Shown here: piece by piece, positions 1 through 7,226 of the stretch
Numbering within the stretch: position 1 is the stretch's first letter
How the letters are laid out: each line of letters opens with the position of its first letter
Origin: a virus
Direction: 5' to 3' (one strand)
IMG/VR virus record: IMGVR_UViG_3300017928_000011
Span: 1-24,191 of that record
Length of the DNA stretch: 24,191 bases
Program-made: the position numbers and the translations under genes
The notes under the pieces: generated by a model
What the model was told of the DNA's origin: nothing
The model's database searches: none
What the model saw: only the letters and a program-made list of their open reading frames with translations

Positions 1-105
1 CAAAGTATTTCAAAAGTTCATTCTTGTACGACAGTTCAACAATATATAGACATGTTCAAATCTATATATAATTTTAGAAATCCTACTCCAATCTCATGAC
101 TAATC

Positions 106-178
106 GGGAATATAGTTTAATGGTTAGAGCAGCTAACTCATAACTAACTGGTTGCAGATTCGAATCCTGCTATTCCTA
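106..178 (+). tRNA. tRNA-Met-like (anticodon CAT), possibly degenerate
   Basis: The segment folds as a 73-nt cloverleaf: acceptor GGGAATA (106-112) with TATTCCT (171-177, first pair G-U), D arm 115-130 with the GG pair in the loop, anticodon loop CTCATAA (137-143, anticodon CAT at 139-141), a 5-nt variable loop, T loop TTCGAAT (159-165) and discriminator A178. No CCA is encoded. Two pairs of the anticodon stem are A/C mismatches (133:147 and 136:144), and the normally invariant G53-C61 pair of the T stem is also A/C (158:166). It may therefore be a decayed tRNA, an unusual phage tRNA or a former attachment site. A CAT anticodon can belong to elongator Met or to lysidine-modified Ile2; the sequence does not decide. 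A TATAAT box lies at 67-72, with no good -35. Nothing else is seen in 1-105. Confidence 0.65.
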
Positions 179-258
179 ATTTATGTCATTGAACCTTAGA
201 TTCTAAAAAACTTAATAACTGTCATACAAGTTCACCTATCGAATTAAATTACAACAAT

Positions 259-954
259 TTAAATCCTTAACTTAGACTTTAATTCCTGCATTTTGTCATA
301 AGAATTCTTCATATCAGAAGGAGAATAATCCTTTCCACCAGCTACCATGCCATAGGGAGGAGTAGCGATGCCAGTAGGTTGATAGAAAGGAGTTCTCCTA
401 TTTTTATCCACAACATCCTGAATCGATTGTTTAGGCTCTTCTTTTTTGTGTAAACCTAAAAGCTTAATGTTTTTATATACAAGCTTTTGTCTTTCAAAAG
501 TATCAGGCATTTCTAAAATTGTCTCTGCAAGCTCAGGATCCTTTTCAGCAAACTTTTGAGCATGTTGCATTACTTCATAGAAGTCAGGATTGTTTTTCAT
601 CCAGTTCTGTTTACGATCTTCAGACAAAGCTTTTTGTACAGCTGTCTGTATTCGAGTATCTGTTTCTTGTTGTGTTTGTTGGCTAAACTTATTTAATTTC
701 TTATTCAGAGCTTTCTTATCGATGTAAGGCTCATCATTATCATCATCATCCTCTTCTTCTTTTCCTCGATACATCTTTTCTTGAGCTGCTTTTTCAATCT
801 GAGCAATCTTTTCCTCAGCTGCAAGTCGAGCTTGTCTCTCTTGTTCTAGTTTTCTTTGATACATTTCCTCTTGTTTACGGAAGTTCATTTCCTTGTCATT
901 TTGTCTGGAAGCATCTGGGTTTTGTTCATTAGAAGCACTGATATTTGTTGTCAT
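259..954 (-). CDS. Putative head scaffolding-like protein (231 aa)
   Basis: A highly charged helical protein. Residues 20-65 are rich in Q, E, K and R with coiled-coil character, followed by an acidic run EEEDDDDNDE (66-75). A second helical region spans about 80-180, and the C-terminus is short and basic (KSKLRI). No enzymatic motif is visible. Phage scaffolding proteins are typically small, helical and charged with a basic capsid-binding tail, and this gene lies downstream of terminase and portal in the same leftward direction, where scaffold normally precedes major capsid. The capsid gene itself would be beyond the left edge. The start has AGGT 5 nt upstream. Function is inferred from composition and position; no family signature was recognised. 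Confidence 0.6.
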   Translation of the reverse strand: MTTNISASNEQNPDASRQNDKEMNFRKQEEMYQRKLEQERQARLAAEEKIAQIEKAAQEKMYRGKEEEDDDDNDEPYIDKKALNKKLNKFSQQTQQETDTRIQTAVQKALSEDRKQNWMKNNPDFYEVMQHAQKFAEKDPELAETILEMPDTFERQKLVYKNIKLLGLHKKEEPKQSIQDVVDKNRRTPFYQPTGIATPPYGMVAGGKDYSPSDMKNSYDKMQELKSKLRI

Positions 955-992
955 ATTTTACCTATCTTAACGCCGATTAGCGACATACTAAC

Positions 993-1023
993 TTGTCATA
1001 TTAAAATTTTTAATATATGACAA
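993..1023. promoter_or_regulatory. Palindromic divergent promoter/operator
   Basis: Perfect 9-bp inverted repeats TTGTCATAT (993-1001) and ATATGACAA (1015-1023) flank an AT-only centre between two divergent genes (954 leftward, 1049 rightward). Each arm contains TTGTCA, a good -35 hexamer, and the opposite arm supplies an AT-rich -10-like sequence about 15 nt downstream, so facing promoters may overlap in one symmetric element. A dimeric regulator could bind it. Promoter activity is inferred. Confidence 0.45.
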
Positions 1024-1048
1024 ATAAAAAATTGCAAATGAGGTTAGT

Positions 1049-1582
1049 ATGAAGCTAGATAGACTAGAAACGCATGATAGATATGAGCATTTTACCAAGC
1101 AATCTTTTGACATTGGCAAAAGTTGCCAAGATTTAATTGATCAAAGACCTTTCGGCAATCATCCCTTCTATATCTTTGCTCACAAGCGCGAGATTGGATT
1201 AGATGAACGCGTTGCAATTTACAATCAAGATCTCATGAATAATCCTAGACAATTTAAAACACTTGCAGAAGTGCCAAATGCTCGTTTAATATGGCAACCT
1301 AGATTAACCAAACCAAAAGCTCAGACAAACTCGATGCTTTACAAAGCATATCCAGGATCTGATGTTTTAAAAGTGATTTGGATGATTCCATCTCGGGAGC
1401 TATGGGAACAGTATACTCAAGGTAAGATGACTGAAAATAAGACCATTTGCGAAAGCATTTACGACTTTCAGAACAATAAAGGAAAACTCGAAGCACCTGA
1501 AGATGATGACTTGAGCGATCAAGAGATTGATAAAATCTATACTGAGATAAGCATGAGTAAGAAAGGATTTAAAATGATATGA
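1049..1582 (+). CDS. Hypothetical phage protein (177 aa)
   Basis: A soluble protein that I cannot assign to a family. It has an aromatic and proline-rich middle (around residues 40-115, with RLIWQPRLTKPKAQTNSML and VIWMIPSRELW) and an acidic segment EAPEDDDLSDQEIDKIY near 148-164. No signal peptide or membrane segment is seen. The start is supported by GAGGTT 4-5 nt upstream of ATG. It is the first gene of a two-gene plus-strand unit that sits against the direction of the surrounding leftward head genes, with its own palindromic promoter region at 993-1023. This suggests independent (early or moron-like) expression, but the role is unknown. Confidence 0.8.
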   Translation: MKLDRLETHDRYEHFTKQSFDIGKSCQDLIDQRPFGNHPFYIFAHKREIGLDERVAIYNQDLMNNPRQFKTLAEVPNARLIWQPRLTKPKAQTNSMLYKAYPGSDVLKVIWMIPSRELWEQYTQGKMTENKTICESIYDFQNNKGKLEAPEDDDLSDQEIDKIYTEISMSKKGFKMI

Positions 1583-1598
1583 AATTCCAGAAATACAT

Positions 1599-1916
1599 AT
1601 GAATTGGATAAAAACTGAAGATAAACTTCCTCCTCAAGGATTGAAAATACTTTATTGGGATAGCGGAGATTGCTGGGTAGCATGGAGATTTGGAAAATAT
1701 TGGCTTCCCACTGTCTTTGCCGATTCTAAACATGCGATATTTACTCCTCCTGAATTATGGAGTTATATTGATTTTCCTAATGGATTTAGCGGAAATCTTT
1801 TTTTTATTATTGAAAATGTTGAATATGATACAGATTCTCTAGAGAAATTTTATCCTGAAAAATACAAAGAAGTTATAGAAATATTTGTGAATGCGCATGG
1901 ATTAGATAAAAGTTAA
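1599..1916 (+). CDS. DUF551-like protein (105 aa)
   Basis: The N-terminus MNWIKTEDKLPPQG, followed by a segment with GDCWVAWRFGKYW and a later proline/tryptophan stretch PPELWSYI, matches the pattern of phage DUF551-type proteins (W-I-x-x-x-x-x-L-P at the start, then a short beta-rich domain). Those are common accessory phage proteins without a known function. The gene begins 16 nt after the stop of the 177-aa gene in the same strand, so the two are probably co-transcribed. The Shine-Dalgarno is weak. It ends 6 nt before the stop of the convergent gene at 1923. Confidence 0.65.
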   Translation: MNWIKTEDKLPPQGLKILYWDSGDCWVAWRFGKYWLPTVFADSKHAIFTPPELWSYIDFPNGFSGNLFFIIENVEYDTDSLEKFYPEKYKEVIEIFVNAHGLDKS

Positions 1917-1922
1917 AACTTT

Positions 1923-2207
1923 CTAAACCACCGACTTAGGCGGAGTTCCTAAACTTTTCTTACTAACTGGACGATATCCTACAGTATCATCTCTCAAACG
2001 CCCAACAGGAGCTTTCATGCTAGTACCATAATAGCTTCCCATTCCATACTTTGTGGGCTCAGTGTGCGCTTCAGCATTTTTAGTCTTAGATTTAGGAGAA
2101 CCGATATCCATAGTGCCTACTGTTTGACCAAATCTAGGATCAGCAGCGCCACCTTTTTGATAAGCAGCTTTAGCTTTCTGGACTACTTTAGGCGGGGTGA
2201 TTTTCAT
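1923..2207 (-). CDS. Small basic protein (94-96 aa)
   Basis: A basic, glycine/proline-rich, low-complexity protein with motifs such as PRFGQTVGTMD and SMKAPVGRLRDDTVGYRP. It looks unstructured and could be a minor virion component by position, downstream of portal. The ATG at 2207 is chosen; an in-frame TTG at 2213 would add two residues. Either start lies inside the end of the upstream gene (2188-2439), so translation is probably coupled. A TPVG/APVG motif is shared with that neighbour, hinting that the two small proteins are related or bind the same partner. No known family was recognised. Confidence 0.7.
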   Translation of the reverse strand: MKITPPKVVQKAKAAYQKGGAADPRFGQTVGTMDIGSPKSKTKNAEAHTEPTKYGMGSYYGTSMKAPVGRLRDDTVGYRPVSKKSLGTPPKSVV

Positions 2208-2439
2208 CTTCAATCACGCTTTCGGGTTTAAAGCACATCGCTTTCTGTGGAATAGGACCAGATTGCATAGATCCACAGGATTCTTTACCTACAGGCGTAC
2301 GGAACCCAATGCCATAATTATCGCCACCAGGAATACTGCAAGAAGTACGATTGTCATAAGAAGGAGATTTAAAAGACCATTCCTTTTTCCCATCTTCTTT
2401 CTTTGTGGGTTTAATTGGATTCTTGAACGGGTTTTTCAT
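2188..2439 (-). CDS. Hypothetical protein (83 aa)
   Basis: A small hydrophilic protein with a lysine/proline-rich N-terminus (MKNPFKNPIKPTKKEDGKK) and a middle GGDNYGIGFRTPVGKESCG. Three cysteines are scattered without a metal-site pattern. The start is well supported by GAGGTAAT directly upstream (2440-2450 on the complement). It overlaps the next gene by about 20 nt. Composition and place in the head module suggest a minor structural or assembly role; this is inference only. Confidence 0.65.
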   Translation of the reverse strand: MKNPFKNPIKPTKKEDGKKEWSFKSPSYDNRTSCSIPGGDNYGIGFRTPVGKESCGSMQSGPIPQKAMCFKPESVIEDENHPA

Positions 2440-2440
2440 A

Positions 2441-2509
2441 TTACCTCAATTTAAAATAGCGACAGACATAGGCTGCACCTATCGCCAAGAACAAGATTGG
2501 GGTTTTTAT
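2441..2509 (-). CDS. Possible 22-aa membrane peptide, non-ATG start
   Basis: A short frame encodes a hydrophobic peptide (TPILFLAIGAAYV core, then CRYFKLR), which looks like a single membrane segment with a positive end. It stops at TAA immediately before the Shine-Dalgarno/start of the 83-aa gene. There is no ATG: the natural N-terminus would be ATA at 2509, or TTG at 2494 for a shorter version. A competing GTG frame at about 2513 gives a less protein-like 20-mer. Reported because the hydrophobic pattern is coherent, but it may be chance. Confidence 0.25.
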   Translation of the reverse strand: MKTPILFLAIGAAYVCRYFKLR

Positions 2510-2529
2510 TCACCCAACGCCTATGGCTC

Positions 2530-2745
2530 TTAATATCTATAACCAGTTTTCATCTTATGGCTTTTAACTTTAGAATCGCCATGAGACTGATCTCTGTGAA
2601 TACCTTCACTAGTATCGGGATAATCCATAGGAATCGCTCCAGATCCTTCTGCGCTGTGATATTCTTTGAGATGATTTTTAGATTTCATCGCCATGTCTGA
2701 AGTGTGCGGCATTCCGCCCATATCAGTAATTTTTCTACCTGCCAT
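2530..2745 (-). CDS. Hypothetical small protein (71 aa)
   Basis: A small, hydrophilic, methionine-, serine- and histidine-rich protein (MAGRKITDMGGMPHTSDMAM at the start, KMKTGYRY at the end) with no membrane segment and no recognised domain. The start is supported by GAGGT 6 nt upstream. It is the first small gene after the portal in the leftward unit, with a 68-nt gap that holds nothing obvious. Its position suggests a minor head or assembly component, but the family is unknown. Confidence 0.7.
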   Translation of the reverse strand: MAGRKITDMGGMPHTSDMAMKSKNHLKEYHSAEGSGAIPMDYPDTSEGIHRDQSHGDSKVKSHKMKTGYRY

Positions 2746-2813
2746 ATTTAACCTCGAGTTATGGGGAGTAATTTAATCTCTTTATACATTTTCAAAAAAA
2801 GATTTGCAATATT

Positions 2814-4916
2814 TTATTGCCCTTGAGCTTGTCCAAATGCTTGACCTAATATTTCCGTAGCAAACTTATTAGCATCAGAAGATTGTTTTGCCTTTGATCT
2901 TTCTTCATCTTCTCTAAGGGCTTCTTCATTATTAATTCTTTGTACTTGATCGAGTCTAGCTTGTGTCTCTACTCCCCCAATGATTTGGATTACTTCAGCC
3001 ATTTCTTTAACAGCTTCCATTTTAGCTTTAGTAGAAAGACTTTGATTCTTGCTAATCTCGCTAAGACGCTCTTCCAAAAGACCAATATTACTTTCAGCAC
3101 GGCCATGTCTTTCTCTAGCTGTGGCGATTTGTGCAGCGGTTCTTGCATACATCTCCTTAAGTTTTGCTTCTTCAAAAGTGTGTTGAATATTCGTAGCTTC
3201 TTGCTGCATAACAGATTGTTGTTGCTCTTGTTGCTGCAAGAATTGAAGTGCTTCTGCTTTGCCTGTAATATTCAAATGAGGAACAACCATAGAAGGAGGG
3301 AAGACTTCTCTGCCAAATGCAGCATTAATATCCAAAAGAGATTGAGCTTGCATGTTCTGCTGGGTAGGCGTTAAATCTCCTTCCTCTACAATCACTTGAA
3401 ATTTAGCAAATACTTTTGAGTAAAAATGCGCTGTCGGTTCTTCACCAATGAGCAATCCTACCTTTTCCGCACTCCAATTATTAAGAACTATGCTAAGAAG
3501 CTTATCACCTAATAACTTAAGTGAATAATCCCACTGATCAAAATACTTTTGCAATACTGTTAGATTGGCAGCTTGTTTAAGCATTGTAGTGAGAGATGAA
3601 GCTTGCTTATCCCCTTGAGCAGACCAATTTTCTAGATCAATACCTGAGGTACCAAAAATAAGAGATCGCAATTGATCAGCCAAAGCCATGTCTGATTCAG
3701 GAACAGCCGAAGGAATAATCTTTTCACAATCTGTAAGTTCATATCCTTCATTAATAAGAACGTCCCAACCTTGACCAGACTTCTTAAGGTTATCTTCGTT
3801 AGCAACTGCACCGACTTTTCTTTTCCATCCTTGGTTGATAGTAGCTTCGGAAATGTCATGGTTAATGATTATTCGTCTATTAAGAAGGTAATTAGAATCA
3901 CGCATAGTGCGGACAAGACCGCGAACACGTAAGTCGTAATAATTGTTATGTGGCTCATAGTTCCATAACACGGGTACGAAAGGACAACCGTCAAATCCAA
4001 GAGGATTATCACCTTGAAACATAAGCTGATCATTTAATACTACCGCTAATTTCCAGCATGGGACCTCTACGGTTACCTCTTCCATGTCTGGGATAGCATA
4101 GAGAATCTGCTCTAATTGTCCATCTCCACCAGCAAAGTCAAAGAATTGATTACGTGTGCGACTATAGAGTCGTTTTTTCTTTCTTTTCCATTTGTACCAA
4201 ACATACGAAAGAACCATTAAGTCATTTCGCGCCATGTTGTAGTTTTCAGGAAGAAAATAGAATGAACCATAACGCTGTGGTGTACCAGCCATTGGAGCAA
4301 TATTTTCTAATTTATCGGGAAAACGAAACTCTGCTTCTTTCTTAGAAATATATTCTTGGCACCAGATAAATTGCGCATCTTCAAAACTTAAATCTCTTGC
4401 ATAAGGATCAACTAGAAAACTATTGTATTCCCATAGTTTAACTTTAAGCTCTCCTTGAGCTTGATCATCACCATTGTAATCAAGATAAGGCTGTAATAGA
4501 ACCATTCCAGTTACACAAGCTTGCTCGCATGCTCTTGAGAATTGATCGTGAATACCATTTGTATTAGAAACATGAGTAATTAAACGTGTGTATTGATCTG
4601 TAGTTTGTGGATCTGCGCCTTCAGCAGGAATATAATTGATCGATTTTCGATGTTGCCTCTGATAACCAGTTACCATATTCACAGGCTGCTGCAACAAATT
4701 GAAATAGAAATTCTGGTAACTAAAACTAGGAGTAAAATTAAAATAGCGATTAATAAACGTTTGCGAACCAGCGTAAAATAAAGTATCAATATTACTTTGG
4801 TTCCAACGAGCTTGTTCGATAGGCTGAAATTTACTGTAAAGATTGTCTAACCATTGACGAACGTTACCTTGATTGGGTTCTAAAGCATTGTTCCATGGGG
4901 GATAATAGAATGACGT
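2814..4916 (-). CDS. Portal protein, P22-like, probable ACG start (700 aa)
   Basis: Forms the dodecameric channel for DNA entry at the capsid vertex. The sequence fits P22-type portals: an N-terminal helical region, QQPVNMVTGYQRQHRKS, then an alpha/beta core with YNSFLVDPYARD and ISKKEAEFRFPD, and a long glutamine-rich helical C-terminus (about the last 170 residues) resembling the barrel. P22 gp1 is about 725 aa. The first usual start codon in frame is TTG at 4697, which would remove 73 residues of clearly coding sequence (SFYYPPWNNALEPNQGNVRQ and onward). The frame opens after a TAG at about 4926-4928, and the only start placed correctly behind the strong AGGAGGT (4927-4921) is ACG at 4916, 4 nt away. 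That fits an original ATG-TCA. The Shine-Dalgarno lies in a hairpin (4922-4954). Confidence 0.85.
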   Translation of the reverse strand, partial: TSFYYPPWNNALEPNQGNVRQWLDNLYSKFQPIEQARWNQSNIDTLFYAGSQTFINRYFNFTPSFSYQNFYFNLLQQPVNMVTGYQRQHRKSINYIPAEGADPQTTDQYTRLITHVSNTNGIHDQFSRACEQACVTGMVLLQPYLDYNGDDQAQGELKVKLWEYNSFLVDPYARDLSFEDAQFIWCQEYISKKEAEFRFPDKLENIAPMAGTPQRYGSFYFLPENYNMARNDLMVLSYVWYKWKRKKKRLYSRTRNQFFDFAGGDGQLEQILYAIPDMEEVTVEVPCWKLAVVLNDQLMFQGDNPLGFDGCPFVPVLWNYEPHNNYYDLRVRGLVRTMRDSNYLLNRRIIINHDISEATINQGWKRKVGAVANEDNLKKSGQGWDVLINEGYELTDCEKIIPSAVPESDMALADQLRSLIFGTSGIDLENWSAQGDKQASSLTTMLKQAANLTVLQKYFDQWDYSLKLLGDKLLSIVLNNWSAEKVGLLIGEEPTAHFYSKVFAKFQVIVEEGDLTPTQQNMQAQSLLDINAAFGREVFPPSMVVPHLNITGKAEALQFLQQQEQQQSVMQQEATNIQHTFEEAKLKEMYARTAAQIATARERHGRAESNIGLLEERLSEISKNQSLSTKAKMEAVKEMAEVIQIIGGVETQARLDQVQRINNEEALREDEERSKAKQSSDANKFATEILGQAFGQAQGQ

Positions 4917-4921
4917 AGGTA

Positions 4922-4954
4922 CCTCCTATCGAAGATAAAGCTTCTAATAGGAGA
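4922..4954 (-). promoter_or_regulatory. Hairpin sequestering the portal Shine-Dalgarno
   Basis: In the leftward transcript, CTCCTAT (4953-4947) pairs perfectly with ATAGGAG (4929-4923), and an inner GAAG (4944-4941) pairs with CTTC (4934-4931) around a 6-nt loop, with one G-U pair extending the base. Six of the seven bases of AGGAGGT are inside the stem. This is the layout of a translational control element such as an RNA thermometer or protein-bound operator. The fold is seen in sequence; the regulation is inferred. Confidence 0.55.
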
Positions 4955-4971
4955 TATATATTAAATTTTTT

Positions 4972-5000
4972 ATTATATCAATTGTTCAGTCGGATTTTAA
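4972..5000 (-). promoter_or_regulatory. Candidate promoter for portal operon
   Basis: On the minus strand TTAAAA (5000-4995), a 17-nt spacer and a consensus TATAAT (4977-4972) lie between terL and the portal. A start near 4965 would give a leader of about 50 nt consisting almost entirely of the hairpin. The -35 matches only 4 of 6. Confidence 0.4.
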
Positions 5001-5027
5001 GCAAAAGACAATGCCGATTAAGCATAA

Positions 5028-6341
5028 TTATCTAAACCCTCCTTGTTGTTGTCCGAATCCATATCCAAAAGGATGATGCTTTTGCCTTAAATAGTTCTCT
5101 TGCTTTCTGTATTCTTCTTCTTGATCATATCCAGAATTTATTCGATGAGTCGCAACTGCATAACGAAGTGCATCAATGGCGTGATCATCTTTCTTTTTAG
5201 GTTCATCCCATCCCTTTTCGGCAGCTTTAGAATCCCACACATAGCTTTCTATTTCTCTAATCAAATTATCACAACCTTTGCAGATCAGCAAGTTTCCTTT
5301 CTTCATTTCACTAGTCATGCGCTGAATACCATAATCTACTTTATTATTAGAATCAGTCGTATGGATTCCCTTACGATTTAATTCTAATCGAAATGCAGCA
5401 GCGCTTGGGTCAATATAGATATTTTTCACTCCATAAGGACCCAGAAATTCTTGAATATCGTTAGCAAACTCACTAGCAGTCTTTTGTCTTCCTTTTTTAG
5501 TATGATCCCAAAAATATTCCTTCTCTACCCACATTTGTTTTTTATTTTCGCCAGTGTATTTGCCAGTACTCACTCCAATTAATACGCAAGCAAATGGATT
5601 ATCTGTACCATAATCAATGCCGGCAATCCAATATTCAGCATGAAAAGGACGCTCTATAACATATAAATCACGATCAAAGAAATCAAAGATTGCACCTTCA
5701 GCCAAGCACCATAAACCAAGATAATTACGTTTATAAAATAGACCTGAAGATGAATTCTTTAATTCTTTTTTGTAGTTATCATCCACAAAAGGGTTATCAT
5801 CCAATGTAAAGTGAAGAGAATAATAATTAGGATTGCCGGCTTCTGCTAAATCTATCCATTTCTTCAAAATGTGTGTGGGATGTTTAGGATTCATCGATGC
5901 AAACCCTTTACTCGTAGTCTTACTCAATCGAGAATTAATCATCTCAATAATAGCTTGCGGATACAAAGTCATCTCATCGCAATAAACCACTGAATAGGTA
6001 TCACCTTGGAAATTACCAATTGCGCCTTCATCTTTAGCACCTAATACAGTGATTACCTTATCTCTAAAGTAAAGTTTTTTGCCCGACCACGTACAGAATG
6101 GACGAAAAATCTCTAGTTCTTTAGACTCCATTAATAATCGAATGACATTTCTATATGCAGTATCAAAGGTATGACCGACAATATATATTTTACTATCTTC
6201 GCAGCGATCAGCTTCTTGCATGAATCTGAAAGCGCTAATGATGGTCTTGCCCGTTCGTACGCTTCCATGAGCAAGATTCCACCTTGCGTTGGAGTGAAGA
6301 AGAAATTCAAGCTGCTTCGATGAGAGTGGTGGAAGAGTCAT
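5028..6341 (-). CDS. terL: Terminase large subunit, PBSX/Terminase_3-like (437 aa)
   Basis: The DNA-packaging motor: an ATPase that pumps DNA through the portal and a nuclease that cuts the concatemer. Walker A is GSVRTGKT (26-33), Walker B VVYCDE (118-123) and a coupling motif SMNP is at 149-152. The RNase H-like nuclease domain follows with GIDYGTDNPFA (D243), IYIDPSAAAF (D311) and KKDDHAIDALRYAV (D385/D386 and D390). The length is usual for the PBSX/Terminase_3 family. The C-terminal tail is glutamine/glycine-rich. It is followed by the portal and preceded, after a 200-nt gap holding two plus-strand mini-ORFs, by the TerS-like gene. The ribosome site is weak. Confidence 0.95.
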   Translation of the reverse strand: MTLPPLSSKQLEFLLHSNARWNLAHGSVRTGKTIISAFRFMQEADRCEDSKIYIVGHTFDTAYRNVIRLLMESKELEIFRPFCTWSGKKLYFRDKVITVLGAKDEGAIGNFQGDTYSVVYCDEMTLYPQAIIEMINSRLSKTTSKGFASMNPKHPTHILKKWIDLAEAGNPNYYSLHFTLDDNPFVDDNYKKELKNSSSGLFYKRNYLGLWCLAEGAIFDFFDRDLYVIERPFHAEYWIAGIDYGTDNPFACVLIGVSTGKYTGENKKQMWVEKEYFWDHTKKGRQKTASEFANDIQEFLGPYGVKNIYIDPSAAAFRLELNRKGIHTTDSNNKVDYGIQRMTSEMKKGNLLICKGCDNLIREIESYVWDSKAAEKGWDEPKKKDDHAIDALRYAVATHRINSGYDQEEEYRKQENYLRQKHHPFGYGFGQQQGGFR

Positions 6342-6371
6342 ATTTATTTAAGTACCAGAGATAGAGGATTT

Positions 6372-6419
6372 ATGACAAAGAAAGAATATACAGTCAATTA
6401 TCCAAAAATAAATAAATAA
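6372..6419 (+). CDS. Possible 15-aa leader ORF
   Basis: A plus-strand mini-ORF of 15 codons starts with a good ribosome site (AGAGGATTT then ATG) and ends 4 nt before the ATG of the 50-aa ORF at 6424, which has no ribosome site of its own. It could work as a leader whose translation feeds the next ORF. At this length chance cannot be excluded. Confidence 0.25.
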   Translation: MTKKEYTVNYPKINK

Positions 6420-6423
6420 TTCC

Positions 6424-6576
6424 ATGGAAGAAGACAAGAAAGCACTCATTGAAGAGTTTTGCAACATGGTAGAAAAAGACAATCAATTGCCTTGGAAAGC
6501 TCAATATTCTTTTGTTACTTATTATGAATTAACAAGATATGTTAATTTGCTGGCAAAGATTTTGAAGTCTGAATAG
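6424..6576 (+). CDS. Hypothetical 50-aa protein opposite the packaging genes
   Basis: A plus-strand ORF encoding an acidic, helical-looking protein beginning MEEDKKALIEEF, with tryptophan and tyrosines in the centre (LPWKAQYSFVTYYELTRY) and an amphipathic end. It occupies the gap between terS and terL in the opposite direction and overlaps the terS 3' end by 35 nt. No Shine-Dalgarno precedes it; coupling to the 15-aa ORF at 6372 is possible. The amino-acid composition is protein-like, but no family is recognised. Confidence 0.5.
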   Translation: MEEDKKALIEEFCNMVEKDNQLPWKAQYSFVTYYELTRYVNLLAKILKSE

Positions 6577-6970
6577 CTTGCTTTTGCGCTTCATCTAATT
6601 GATCCATGAGAGCATCGAATTTCTGCTCGACATCGATAGATACAATAACATCATCAGAATTTTCCTTATAGCCTCGAGCTTTGCCTTTAGTCTTTAAAAG
6701 AAAGCAAATAGCACCTAGATTTTTTTCTTCTACAAGATCAGACAGATTAAATTCTGCTAAGTCTAGACGTTTCTCTGTTGCTTCCTCAGAAATTTCTTTA
6801 AGATATGGAGAATATTTAATTCTATCACTAAGTGTTGATTGCGCAATTCCAAGGGCTTCTGCAGCTAAATATTGCATTCCCCTAAATTTCTTAAGTGCTT
6901 GACCAATAGTTTCATCCTTAAGAGCTCCTTGTCTAACCTTTTTAGGTTTCGGTTTTTTCGATTTTGTCAT
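6542..6970 (-). CDS. terS: Terminase small subunit-like DNA-binding protein (142 aa)
   Basis: The N-terminus is very basic (KSKKPKPKKVRQG, 3-15). A helix-turn-helix follows, around 25-55 (MQYLAAEALGIAQSTLSDRI), of the kind found in phage small terminase subunits that recognise the packaging site. The middle (ATEKRLDLAEFNLSDLV, then AICFLLKTKGKARGY) fits the oligomerisation region of TerS-like proteins, and the C-terminal helix is acidic. It lies just upstream of terL in the same direction. The start lies inside the upstream 75-aa gene (29-nt overlap), so translation is probably coupled. The family is judged from pattern and context. Confidence 0.75.
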   Translation of the reverse strand: MTKSKKPKPKKVRQGALKDETIGQALKKFRGMQYLAAEALGIAQSTLSDRIKYSPYLKEISEEATEKRLDLAEFNLSDLVEEKNLGAICFLLKTKGKARGYKENSDDVIVSIDVEQKFDALMDQLDEAQKQAIQTSKSLPAN

Positions 6971-7169
6971 TTAAATTTAACCACACAAATTTAGGTGTTA
7001 TTGTTACTTCGGGATCAATCAATTCTCCTTTATATTCGGCAATTGTTTGATCTACCATTTTCTTTAAGATTGGATCATCATGAGACATAGTATAAACATT
7101 ATACTCGAGAAAATCTTTCTTTATCGTTGTATCATCTGTTTTTATGCGTACTGTGACTTTATGACCCAT
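6942..7169 (-). CDS. Hypothetical protein (75 aa)
   Basis: A small alpha/beta-looking protein starting MGHKVTVRIKTDDTT, with a charged helical middle and a C-terminal strand TPKFVWLNLNDKI. No motif is recognised. It is the first gene of the leftward packaging unit, preceded by an AAAGGG-like ribosome site, and overlaps the TerS-like gene by 29 nt. The overlap suggests a stoichiometric link to TerS, but the role is unknown. Confidence 0.65.
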   Translation of the reverse strand: MGHKVTVRIKTDDTTIKKDFLEYNVYTMSHDDPILKKMVDQTIAEYKGELIDPEVTITPKFVWLNLNDKIEKTET

Positions 7170-7226
7170 ATAAACCCTTTTTAATCATTCATTTTCAATC
7201 CATAACAGAAAAAGAATTTTTGTGTA

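Noticed and set aside
2940-3374. A 144-codon plus-strand frame inside the portal gene
   Set aside because: Antisense to a strongly conserved-type portal C-terminus, Phe/Ser/Leu-rich composition from the opposite strand, and no ribosome site.
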